64,000 nucleotides of DNA, taken from NCBI GenBank assembly GCA_022843045.1, contig JALHOJ010000004.1:41551-105550 (forward strand). The letters are read 5' to 3'. Made by a program: the position numbers and the translations under genes. This document shows, piece by piece, positions 45,139 through 52,545 of the stretch; the first letter of the stretch is position 1, and every line of letters begins with the position of its first letter. Source of the stretch: Phycisphaerales bacterium (GTDB lineage Bacteria; Planctomycetota; Phycisphaerae; Phycisphaerales; UBA1924). The notes beneath the pieces are model-generated. The model worked only from the letters and a program-made list of their open reading frames with translations. It did no database searches and was not told where the DNA came from.

Positions 45139-45726
45139 CTACTTCTTCTCCCCCTCCATCCTCCGCTTCAGCCACCCTCTCGCCAACGCCCAGTCCCGCT
45201 CCACCGTCGGCTCCGCGATCCCCAACACCGCCGCCGTCTCAGGCACTTGCAACCCGCCAAAGAACCGCAGCTCCACCACCCGCGCCGCCCGCGGATACTC
45301 CTCCGCCAGCGCATGCAGCGCGTCATCCAGATCCAGCACATCAAGCTCGCGCGTCCCGCCACTCGTACCGGGCGTCACCGTTGAATCAAGCCCCTCCACA
45401 CCCGCAAGCACCTTCCCCCCGCCCCGCTTGTCCGCCCGCTTGGCCCGCGCATGGTCAATCAGCACCTGCCGCATCACCTTCGCCGCAATCGCCATGAAGT
45501 GCTTGCGATCGTTCGCATCCAGCCCATCACTCCCCGACATCCGCACAAACGCCTCATGCACCAGCGCCGTCGGCTGCAACGTGTGGGCCGCCCGCTCCTG
45601 ACTCATCATCGCCCCGGCCATCGCCCGCAGCTCGTCATACACGAGCGCCGACAATCGCTCCGCCGCCCCCGCACGCCCCGCGCGAAGGTCCCCCAAGATC
45701 ACCGTCACCTCGGCCGCAGGCTTCAT
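45139..45726 (-). CDS. ECF-type RNA polymerase sigma factor
   Basis: The 195-residue protein is a paralogue of the sigma factor at 29149-29757. Region 2 reads HTLQPTALVHEAFVRM, FMAIAAKVMRQVLIDHARAKRADKRGG. Region 4 reads RVVELRFFGGLQVPETAAVLGIAEPTVERDWALARGWL. It is immediately upstream of a TPR-type kinase gene in the same orientation. ATG 45726 chosen; a GTG nine bases upstream is possible. No anti-sigma factor gene is nearby, consistent with phosphorylation control. Confidence 0.93.
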   Translation of the reverse strand: MKPAAEVTVILGDLRAGRAGAAERLSALVYDELRAMAGAMMSQERAAHTLQPTALVHEAFVRMSGSDGLDANDRKHFMAIAAKVMRQVLIDHARAKRADKRGGGKVLAGVEGLDSTVTPGTSGGTRELDVLDLDDALHALAEEYPRAARVVELRFFGGLQVPETAAVLGIAEPTVERDWALARGWLKRRMEGEKK

Positions 45727-45876
45727 AGCGAACACTGTACCACAAGTCCCCGAAATCGGGAGTCAAAGTTCCCAACGTCGCAGCGTGCTCGCGTGGCCGA
45801 CGCCTGAGAACTCGTCGCATATGCCCGAGAACTGACTGTATGCGTTTGCGTGATGGGCATGACAACTTTGCTCAGA

Positions 45877-46284
45877 TCACTCGCTGGGCACGCCGCCCGG
45901 CACCCACATGCGCCCGCATTCGGGGCAGGTGAGTTCACCCCGATGTTCGACAGGCTTGTATCCGCACGGGCAATACCCGTGCTGGAGCAGCACCATCGCC
46001 GCCTCGAGGTTGGGCCGACTCTGGCGCATCGAAGCCCACCAGGAGACGAGCGCAAACGTCGTGATGTAGTACACGATGTTGGGCACCTTCGCGAACATCG
46101 TCTGCAGCGGCCCTGTGGGCGCGTTGGCCAGCACGATCATGATGATCACGGACGCTACCAGCACCGCGCCGGTGATCAACATGGACCCACGCCGCTGCAC
46201 CTTCCTGCTGAGACGATCCCGCTCCGCTCGCAGCTCTTCGGGCCAGGCGGGATCGTCGAGAGAGATGATGGGCTTGCGATGCAT
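45877..46284 (-). CDS. Zinc-ribbon membrane protein, uncharacterised
   Basis: The 135-residue protein has two hydrophobic segments (about 35-53 and 69-84) and a C-terminal zinc-ribbon-like module CPCGYKPV...LTCPECGRMW with Cys105, Cys107, Cys120 and Cys123. Its N-terminus reads HRKPIISLDDPAWPEEL. The next gene upstream, frameshifted, is a paralogue with the same ribbon and layout. Function unknown; the soluble ribbon probably faces the cytoplasm. Confidence 0.75.
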   Translation of the reverse strand: MHRKPIISLDDPAWPEELRAERDRLSRKVQRRGSMLITGAVLVASVIIMIVLANAPTGPLQTMFAKVPNIVYYITTFALVSWWASMRQSRPNLEAAMVLLQHGYCPCGYKPVEHRGELTCPECGRMWVPGGVPSE

Positions 46285-46311
46285 GCTGAGGTTGACACTG
46301 TCGCGAGTTCG

Positions 46312-46750
46312 TCACTCCCGCGGCGGCTGCTTGACGGTCCACTTCCGCCCGCACTCCGGACACGATCGAGATTCGCCCTGCTCGACATACTTGTAGCCGC
46401 ACGGACAGAAGCCGTGGGCGAGGAGGACGTTGCGATACCGCCTGGTTCGGATTCGGCCCAAGAAGTGTTCGCTCGCGAATGAAATCGCCACGCCGAGCAC
46501 TCCGGAACACACCACCACCGCAAGGAGCGGCCCCGAAGGACCGAACCAACCGGCTAGCGGCGCGAAGCTCAACTCTCCAGGGCAGCCACACAAGCATGAA
46601 CAGCATGAGTGTCGCGACAGCACCGACAATCCATGTCAGGAACACGTGGAACGTCGCCCGCCTCATCAACCCCGCGCGCAGGTGTGCGAGCTCCTTGGGC
46701 CAGGTGTCTTCATAAGGCCGAGCGACGGGCAGTTTGTCAGAGCGAGCCAT
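46312..46750 (-). pseudogene. Frameshifted paralogue of the zinc-ribbon membrane protein
   Basis: From ATG 46750 (MARSDKLPVARPYEDTW) the first frame encodes an N-terminus and a membrane helix (WIVGAVATLMLFMLVWLPW). Between about 46540 and 46580 the homologous sequence switches frame and continues as LLAVVVCSGVLGVAISF, then FCPCGYKYV and SCPECGRKW to the stop at 46312. Together the two halves match the neighbouring intact protein (two helices, then ribbon). A single indel, either a real mutation or a sequencing error, explains it. Confidence 0.7.
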
Positions 46751-46811
46751 GCTTCTGCCCCTCTCGCGTTGATCGCGCAGCCGCTCAGCGGTCGACGCCG
46801 CCGACCACGCC

Positions 46812-48980
46812 TCACTCCGGCAACTTCTCCAACTCACTCCCCACCCGATCCACCAGCCGCTTGATTGTCGATGGCCCGAAATCAAACACCAACCCGCACG
46901 CCTCAAACAACTCGGGCAGCGGCCTTGCCCCGCCGATGCTCAGCGCCTTCATGTAGTAGTCAATCGCCGTCCGCTCGCCCTTCTCCAGGCTGATCAGCCA
47001 CAACTGCAGCGCGCCCAGCTGCGCGATGCCATACTCAATGTAGTAAAACGGCACGCTGAACAAGTGCAACTGCCGCTGCCACAGGTTCGCCCGATACGCC
47101 TCCAGCCCCTCCCAACTGATCGCGTTCCCAAACCGCTCGTCCAGGCTCACCCACTGCGCCTCGCGCTGCTGGCGCGAATGCCCGACATTCGAATACACCC
47201 AGTGCTGGAACGCATCGATCATCGCGATCCACGGGAGCAGCACAAAACTCCGCTTGATCTGCTCCCGGCACGCCCGCTGGAAGTCCTCGCTCCCCGGCTG
47301 ATAAAACGCGCCCGACGCGGCCCAGTGCTTCATGCTGAGCAACTCCATCCCCATGCTCGCCACTTCGCAGAACTCAATCGGCGCATGGCGATACTCCACC
47401 AGCGGATCCTCCCGGCACAGCATCGAGTGAAACGCGTGCCCGGCTTCGTGCACCATCGTCTCGACGTCCTTGTGCAGCCCCGCCGCATTCATGAAGATGA
47501 ACGGCTGGCGCGAGCGATCCCGCATGTATTGATACCCGCCCGGTGCCTTGCCCTTGCGGCTGTCCAGGTCCAGACACGCCCCATCGCGCGTGCCGCGGGC
47601 TTCGCTGCCGTCGCCCATGCTGGCGAGCATGTCCGCCAGCCGCGAATCCAGGCTCTTCATCGTCGCAACGCTCTTGCGCACCAGTTCACGCCCGTTGCTG
47701 AACGGATGCAAGGGCCCGCGCCCCTTGGGATCAACCGAAAGGTCCCAAGGCCGCAGAGGATTGACGCCCAGTTGCCCCGCGCGCTTGCGATCCAGCGCCC
47801 GCACCAGCGGCACCACCGCCTGCTCCACGCCCGCGTGATAGTCAAAGCAGTGCTTGGGCGTGTAGTCAAACCGCTGCTTGGCCTTGAACGTGTAGCCAAC
47901 GTAATCCTTGAACCCCGCACTGACCGAGACCTGCTGCCGCAGCCCGATCATGTGGTCATAGATGTCGTTGAACCCGCCCACTTCCCGAAGCCGCCGCTCC
48001 GCAACCGCCCGCCACGCGCTCTCGCGCACGCTGCGATCGGGCAACTCCTGATACCGCGCCATCTGAGGCAGCGTCCGCTCCTGCCCCTCAAACTGCACAC
48101 TGAGCGACCCCGCCAACTGCTCAAACTTCTGCGAAAGCAGCGCCAGCTGCGTCTCCAGCGGCACGTTCTCATCGCGATACAGCTCCACCTCGCTCCGCGT
48201 CGCACGCTCCAGCACCATGTATCGCTGCGCCGGCAGCCGATAGCGTGCCGCCAACTCCACAAACCGCTTGTCCAACTCAAAGTTCAGCGGCTTGAGCTTG
48301 GGATCAACATTCTCGACAAACGCGGAAAACGCCGCCGCCGCCTGCTTGTCCTCGGTGTCGCAAGTCGTCGTGACGTACAGATTCGCGCGAGTCTCCGAAC
48401 ACGCCGCCGTGAGCTCGCTGCGATCAACAAGCCACTGCTCAAGTTCCGCCGGGCTGTTCACGGGCCTCTCCAGCAGCGCGCGATACAGCGGTTCAACATT
48501 CGCAAAGCTCGTGGCGTCAAGATCAGCGGGGACAAACGTGGATTGGGCGAAGGTGGGCATAACGCGATTCCTGCTAGCAGAAGCACTCGAAAGCGAAGTC
48601 GGAGGTTCAATGGTCGAAAGTGGCCAGTTCGTTGTCGCTCGCTCCAACACCGAGAGCAGCACGGGCACGTCGTCAAGTACCGTTCGCCACAGACGATCTC
48701 GATCAACGCCCCAATACACATGCACCAGCACATGCCGCATCGCGACGATCGGTCCCCAAGGCAAATCCGGCACGCGCGTCCGCCCGTCATCCGAGACATG
48801 CGCCGCTGCTTCACCGATCTGCTGCACCGCGTTGGTCACGGCTCGCAGCAGCATCGAATTGGTATCAAGGTCGCCCCGCTCGCGCCCACGCATGAAGTCG
48901 CGAATATCCCTCGCGGCCTCGAGCATGTGCTCGATCCGCACGCGATCATCGATGGGCAGCCGCCGAGCCTCACGCGGCAT
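46812..48980 (-). CDS. HepT toxin domain fused in frame to M3 oligoendopeptidase
   Basis: One open frame of 722 codons begins at ATG 48980 and has no stop until 46812. Residues 1 to about 125 are a HepT (DUF86) domain: VRIEHMLEAARDIRDF, AVQQIGEAAAHVS and the RX4HXY motif Arg82-His87-Tyr89 (MRHVLVHVYWGVD), all intact. A Ser/Thr-rich linker follows. Residues 141-722 are a full-length M3 peptidase (oligoendopeptidase F-like) with the zinc motif HEAGH near 511-515 and a downstream EFCEVASMGMELL. The ATG overlaps the MntA stop by 11 bp. An internal ATG at 48560 with AGGAA 7 nt upstream can start the peptidase alone. Either a true fusion, or a HepT gene that lost its stop codon. Confidence 0.85.
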   Translation of the reverse strand: MPREARRLPIDDRVRIEHMLEAARDIRDFMRGRERGDLDTNSMLLRAVTNAVQQIGEAAAHVSDDGRTRVPDLPWGPIVAMRHVLVHVYWGVDRDRLWRTVLDDVPVLLSVLERATTNWPLSTIEPPTSLSSASASRNRVMPTFAQSTFVPADLDATSFANVEPLYRALLERPVNSPAELEQWLVDRSELTAACSETRANLYVTTTCDTEDKQAAAAFSAFVENVDPKLKPLNFELDKRFVELAARYRLPAQRYMVLERATRSEVELYRDENVPLETQLALLSQKFEQLAGSLSVQFEGQERTLPQMARYQELPDRSVRESAWRAVAERRLREVGGFNDIYDHMIGLRQQVSVSAGFKDYVGYTFKAKQRFDYTPKHCFDYHAGVEQAVVPLVRALDRKRAGQLGVNPLRPWDLSVDPKGRGPLHPFSNGRELVRKSVATMKSLDSRLADMLASMGDGSEARGTRDGACLDLDSRKGKAPGGYQYMRDRSRQPFIFMNAAGLHKDVETMVHEAGHAFHSMLCREDPLVEYRHAPIEFCEVASMGMELLSMKHWAASGAFYQPGSEDFQRACREQIKRSFVLLPWIAMIDAFQHWVYSNVGHSRQQREAQWVSLDERFGNAISWEGLEAYRANLWQRQLHLFSVPFYYIEYGIAQLGALQLWLISLEKGERTAIDYYMKALSIGGARPLPELFEACGLVFDFGPSTIKRLVDRVGSELEKLPE
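48558..48572 (-). promoter_or_regulatory. Internal ribosome-binding site and start of the M3 peptidase
   Basis: AGGAA (48572-48568) stands 7 nt before ATG 48560, whose product MPTFAQSTFV begins exactly where M3 oligoendopeptidases usually begin. It allows a free 582-residue peptidase beside the HepT-fused form. Confidence 0.6.
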
Positions 48981-49287
48981 GCAGCGTCCTCGCATCACGC
49001 ATCACATAAGGCCGGAAGTGCCTCGAAAGATCCTCGGGCGTCCGCAGGTCCACTCGTCGACCCAGCATCCGCGTCAATTCGAGAATCATCCCACCAAAAC
49101 CAATCATCCCAGGCGTCGCGTCGGTCTCAAACTCAACCAGCATGTCAATGTCGCTTTCCGGGACGAAAGCATCGGTCAATATGCTGCCAAACACGCTCAG
49201 CCTGCGCACGCGATGTCGCTGGCAGAATGCCGCGATCTCTGCGGGAGGAAAATTGATACCGTGCAGCACCACGCACAAGGGTAGCAA
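48970..49287 (-). CDS. mntA: MntA-type nucleotidyltransferase antitoxin
   Basis: The 105-residue protein is a minimal nucleotidyltransferase. GS-X10-DXD runs from Gly34-Ser35 to Asp46-x-Asp48 (VFGSILTDAF, then SDIDMLVEF), and VDLRTPEDL is typical of MntA. MntA antitoxins neutralise HepT by adding AMP to the Tyr of RX4HXY; both parts are intact here. The likely start is a TTG only 3 nt after the S24 repressor stop, suggesting translational coupling; GTG codons at 49272 and 49269 are alternatives. Its stop lies within the next gene. Confidence 0.88.
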   Translation of the reverse strand: MLPLCVVLHGINFPPAEIAAFCQRHRVRRLSVFGSILTDAFVPESDIDMLVEFETDATPGMIGFGGMILELTRMLGRRVDLRTPEDLSRHFRPYVMRDARTLHAA

Positions 49288-49290
49288 CCC

Positions 49291-50190
49291 TCACGGTATC
49301 TTCCGCATCACACTCACCGCCGCGTACAGCCCCGCCACCTGCTCGCGCTGATACACACTCGGCGCATACCTGCTATTCAGCGGCTGCAATCGAATCACCT
49401 CCCGCCCCCCCGCGTCCTTCTCAAAGAACACCCGCTTGAACGTGCTCGTCTGATCCGGCTCGATCCGCGCGAAGCAATCCTGCCCGCTCGCCAGCGCCTT
49501 CGCAGGGCTGAAAATCACGATGTCCCCCTCGTAGTACGCCGGCTCCATCGAGTCCCCCACCACCCGCGCCGCAAACGCGTCTGGATCATGCACATCCGGG
49601 CATCTCACATATTCATCCGCCACCCGGGCCGGATACCCCAAATCCGTAAACTCCGTCGGATACCCCGCCGCCACCGAGTTGATCAGAGGCACCTCCATGG
49701 GCAGAGGCACCGGAATCGCATCGCTGCCAGGCCCCGCCCCCGCTTGCCCGGATTCTGGCGGCGCAATCCGATCCACCATCCGCGCCAACTCGCCACTCAA
49801 GTACGCCGCGTCCAGCCCCTTGCTCCCCCGCTCGCGCAGCAACGCCGCCAACTGCTTCGCCGCCGACGCTCGCCGACGCAGTTCCGCAACATCCTTCCGC
49901 ACGCCCGCCCCCCCGGCATCCAGACTCTTCTCCCACCGCGCCGCATGCACGAGATGCCCCGCAGGCAACTCAAGGGTTCGCTCCACCGCCGCCAACACCT
50001 CATCGCCCGGCAGGCTCCGCTTGCCCGTTTCAATCGAGCTCAAATAGCTCTTCGCGCACCCCACCGCGTCCGCCAGGTCCTGCAGTGACATGCCGCGCCG
50101 CTCTCGCGCCTCACGAATCCGCTGACCAACCGTCAGCCCAAGCCGGACATCGGGCTCCTCGCGCTCGTGCATATCTCGCGACCGTTCCAT
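49291..50190 (-). CDS. LexA/CI-like repressor, HTH plus S24 peptidase domain
   Basis: The 299-residue protein has an XRE-type helix-turn-helix (about 20-75, MSLQDLADAVGCAKSYLSSIE), a linker, and an S24 domain. The S24 domain has the self-cleavage site Ala175-Gly176 (SVAAGYP), Ser214 in VVGDSMEPAYYEGD and Lys252 in TFKRVF, so the catalytic dyad is intact. This is the structure of phage CI and of RecA-responsive repressors. AGGAGG 5 nt before ATG 50190 is a strong site. It heads the operon with mntA and hepT-M3 and is divergent from the HTH-ATPase-GNAT-terminase genes, which it probably represses. Confidence 0.93.
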   Translation of the reverse strand: MERSRDMHEREEPDVRLGLTVGQRIREARERRGMSLQDLADAVGCAKSYLSSIETGKRSLPGDEVLAAVERTLELPAGHLVHAARWEKSLDAGGAGVRKDVAELRRRASAAKQLAALLRERGSKGLDAAYLSGELARMVDRIAPPESGQAGAGPGSDAIPVPLPMEVPLINSVAAGYPTEFTDLGYPARVADEYVRCPDVHDPDAFAARVVGDSMEPAYYEGDIVIFSPAKALASGQDCFARIEPDQTSTFKRVFFEKDAGGREVIRLQPLNSRYAPSVYQREQVAGLYAAVSVMRKIP

Positions 50191-50438
50191 GCATCCTCCT
50201 TCGCGCTCACCCTCTGTGAAGCACCGCGGCGTCAGGTCCCGCGTCAGCCAACGACCATCTCTGTGCGCGCAGATCGCTGGTTCGACCACTCTTGTGCGCG
50301 ACTTTTCTGGATTTGCCGAACAGACACCTTGCAATTTCCGTGATCATCGTAGAACATATCCCAATCGTTCTCAAGTCTGTGAACAACTTTCGCGGTGCAC
50401 TTCCGGGCAGTCCACAAACAGCAGAAAGGCAGGATTTC
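50191..50438. promoter_or_regulatory. Divergent control region with GAAC/GTTC half-sites
   Basis: This 248-bp AT-richer spacer separates the repressor from the divergent phage-like genes. It holds five GAAC or GTTC tetramers: GTTC 50280, GAAC 50318, GAAC 50352, GTTC 50367 and GAAC 50381. The pair AGAAC-N11-GTTCT (50351-50371) is a perfect inverted repeat. They are candidate operators for the S24 repressor. That is an inference from position and repetition; no -10/-35 was assigned. Confidence 0.45.
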
Positions 50439-50897
50439 ATGATCACCTCCACCCACGCAGGCGTCCCCATCGACCAGCTCTTCCGCGACCTGCGACGCGG
50501 CACACCAGCCGACCTCGCGGCAAAAGTCCGGGCCGCAGCCCCCTACCTCGACCCCGCCGATCGTGAAATCGCCCTCGCCGTGCTCGACCGCGGCCAATCC
50601 GCCGCCGCCGTGGGCCGCCTCACGAGCCGCGACCCGCGCCAAGTCCGCCGCCAGGTCCGCAGGGTCTGCCTCCGCATCAACTCCTCCGAGTTTCAGTTCG
50701 TGATGCACCGCGTGGACGCCTGGGGCGGCGTCCGCCGACGCGTCGCCGTCGCGAGCTTCCTGCACGGCCTGTCGCTCCGCCAAACCGCCAGCACGCTGGG
50801 CCTCACCGTCCACACGGTGCGCCAGCACATCACCGCCATCCGCAACCAGCACGACCTGACCCGCCGCGCCATCTCTCCCGCGCAGCGCGCCGCCTGA
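50439..50897 (+). CDS. Double helix-turn-helix DNA-binding protein
   Basis: The 152-residue basic protein appears to hold two HTH units: about 44-72 (VLDRGQSAAAVGRLTSRDPRQVRRQVRRV) and about 100-132 (ASFLHGLSLRQTASTLGLTVHTVRQHITAI). The second resembles sigma-70 region 4 or LuxR-type helices. AGGA lies about 5 nt before ATG 50439. It is the first gene right of the repressor. It could be a terminase small-subunit-like DNA recognition protein or a late-gene activator; no family was recognised. Confidence 0.75.
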   Translation: MITSTHAGVPIDQLFRDLRRGTPADLAAKVRAAAPYLDPADREIALAVLDRGQSAAAVGRLTSRDPRQVRRQVRRVCLRINSSEFQFVMHRVDAWGGVRRRVAVASFLHGLSLRQTASTLGLTVHTVRQHITAIRNQHDLTRRAISPAQRAA

Positions 50898-50945
50898 TAC
50901 GCCCCCTCCCCCCCGCCGCCCACTCAAGCAGCCACGAGCCCCACC

Positions 50946-51713
50946 ATGCGCCACACCGCTTCCCCCATCATCCGCATCGTGCCCATCGCCGGCACCGCCA
51001 CCCACCGCCTGCTCCGCACGCTCGCCGGCTTCGGCCTGGGCGTCCGCGAGCACGTTCCGCAGACGCACCCTCGCATCGACACCACCATCATCCATCAGAT
51101 CACCGCCGCCGCCAGCCACGGCCCGCCTCGCATCATCCTCCTCCAAGGTGAAAGCGGCTGCGGCAAGAGCACGCACCTCCGCGCCGCGCATCGCGCGCTC
51201 GCACAGCAACACGTGCCATCGCGTCTGCTCGACCTGGGCGCATGGCCTCGCGCCGACGAAATCCAGCCCACCCCCACCACCCTCATCGATCGCCTCCCGG
51301 GCCCGCGACGCGACGCCCTCGCCCTGCTCTCCGCCGTCGGCCTGGGCGATGCCCTGCTCATGGCTCAAAGCCCCGACACCCTCTCCGAAGGCCAAAGCGC
51401 CCGCCTCCGCATCGCCTGCGCCGTTGCATCGCTGCTCTCGCGCCGCACCTTCAATCGCCCACAAACCGACCAGACTCCCCGCGTCCTGCTAATCGACGAG
51501 TTCGCGAGCGTGCTAGACCGCACCAACGCCCGCACCCTCTGCCAGTCACTTGCCAAGCTCGTGCGACGCAAGTCCACGCGAACCGCACCGTCGCCACGCC
51601 TGTCGCTGATCCTCGCGACCGCGCACGACGACGTCGAGCACTGGCTCGCCCCGGACCTCACTCTCCGCCTGCACCCAATCTGGGAAGCACAAGACCACGG
51701 GAGGGCCGCGTGA
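50946..51713 (+). CDS. ABC-type ATPase (COG2401 N-terminal-like)
   Basis: The 255-residue protein has the motifs of an ABC ATPase: Walker A GESGCGKST (68-76), the signature LSEGQSARLRIA (146-157), Walker B VLLIDEFASVLD (180-191) and His227 in LATAHDD. It has no membrane domain, and none is nearby. Between Walker A and the signature the helical part is short. Together with the GNAT gene that overlaps it by 4 bp, it looks like a split form of COG2401, in which an ABC ATPase is fused to an acetyltransferase. Role unknown; a DNA-related function is plausible from its neighbours. Confidence 0.85.
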   Translation: MRHTASPIIRIVPIAGTATHRLLRTLAGFGLGVREHVPQTHPRIDTTIIHQITAAASHGPPRIILLQGESGCGKSTHLRAAHRALAQQHVPSRLLDLGAWPRADEIQPTPTTLIDRLPGPRRDALALLSAVGLGDALLMAQSPDTLSEGQSARLRIACAVASLLSRRTFNRPQTDQTPRVLLIDEFASVLDRTNARTLCQSLAKLVRRKSTRTAPSPRLSLILATAHDDVEHWLAPDLTLRLHPIWEAQDHGRAA

Positions 51714-52435
51714 CGACCACCGTCACCAACTTCGAAGTCCGCCGGATCGACAATGCCGCCCAGGCCGACCTGCTTGCGAGCTTCGCGCCCCTGCACTATC
51801 GCGCCGGCACGCCCGCGACTTTCGCCCAGGTCCTCGGCGCGTTCGACGCGACTACCAATCACCCGCGCTGCGTGGGCGTGCTCTGCGTAAGCCGCCCGAC
51901 CCTCAACGGCCCCTGGCGGGCCCGCGCCTGGCCCGATCTATTCGCCGCCGACGCGCCCCGTTCCCCACGCGAGCTCGCCCGCACGCTCAACTTCTACGTC
52001 CGCACCATCTCGCGCGTCATCGTGCATCCGTCCTTCCGAGGCGTGGGCGTCGCCAGCCAACTCGTGCGTACGTATCTGGACTTCCCGCTCACGCCCCTCA
52101 CCGAATCCCTCTCCGCTATGGGCCGAATCTCGCCCCTCTTCCAACGCTCCGGCATGCGCGAAGTCGTCTGCCCGCCCTCGCGCCGCGACCGGCGGTTGCT
52201 GCTCGCCCTGCACACCCGCCAACTGCGCCCGCTCGAGTTCGTCAGCCTCAACGCCGCCACGCTCGCGCTTCGCGCCGATCCGTCACTCGCGCACGAGGTC
52301 CTCACCTGGACCCGCGCCAGCCGCAGCACCCGAGGGCGCGAGCCCGACGCCGGCAATCAAGATGCGATCGCAAAGCTGCTGGTGCTCGCCAGCGCGGGAT
52401 TGGTGGCAAGGCCGTTGGTGTTTGTGACGCCGTAA
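51710..52435 (+). CDS. GNAT-fold acetyltransferase-like protein (COG2401 C-terminal-like)
   Basis: The 241-residue protein has the GNAT core motif A: ISRVIVHPSFRGVGVASQLV with RGVGVA at 110-115, the acetyl-CoA pyrophosphate loop. Around it are LLASFAPLHYRAGTPATFAQVLG and FQRSGMREV. The start is a GTG overlapping the ATPase stop (GTGA), so the two are coupled. The ATPase-then-GNAT order is that of fused COG2401 proteins. In a phage setting a GNAT-fold enzyme could modify DNA bases, as Mom of phage Mu does, or a protein; the sequence cannot decide. Confidence 0.8.
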   Translation: MTTTVTNFEVRRIDNAAQADLLASFAPLHYRAGTPATFAQVLGAFDATTNHPRCVGVLCVSRPTLNGPWRARAWPDLFAADAPRSPRELARTLNFYVRTISRVIVHPSFRGVGVASQLVRTYLDFPLTPLTESLSAMGRISPLFQRSGMREVVCPPSRRDRRLLLALHTRQLRPLEFVSLNAATLALRADPSLAHEVLTWTRASRSTRGREPDAGNQDAIAKLLVLASAGLVARPLVFVTP

Positions 52436-52545
52436 TGCATACCCGGCTCTCCAAGCCGGCGCTTTCAGGACCAATCCAGCACACGTTTTTTTGCACGCAT
52501 GTTGAAGCACGATCAGTTTGGAACGACCGGACGAAAGGGGGCAGG

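Noticed and set aside
42435..45497. Long plus-strand frames opposite the TPR-type kinase
   Set aside because: His/Arg/Pro-rich translation typical of antisense to Ala/Leu/Glu-rich proteins; kinase motifs are on the minus strand.
47064..49256. A plus-strand frame of about 730 codons opposite the M3 peptidase and HepT
   Set aside because: No recognisable domain and no ribosome-binding site; the minus strand explains the region.
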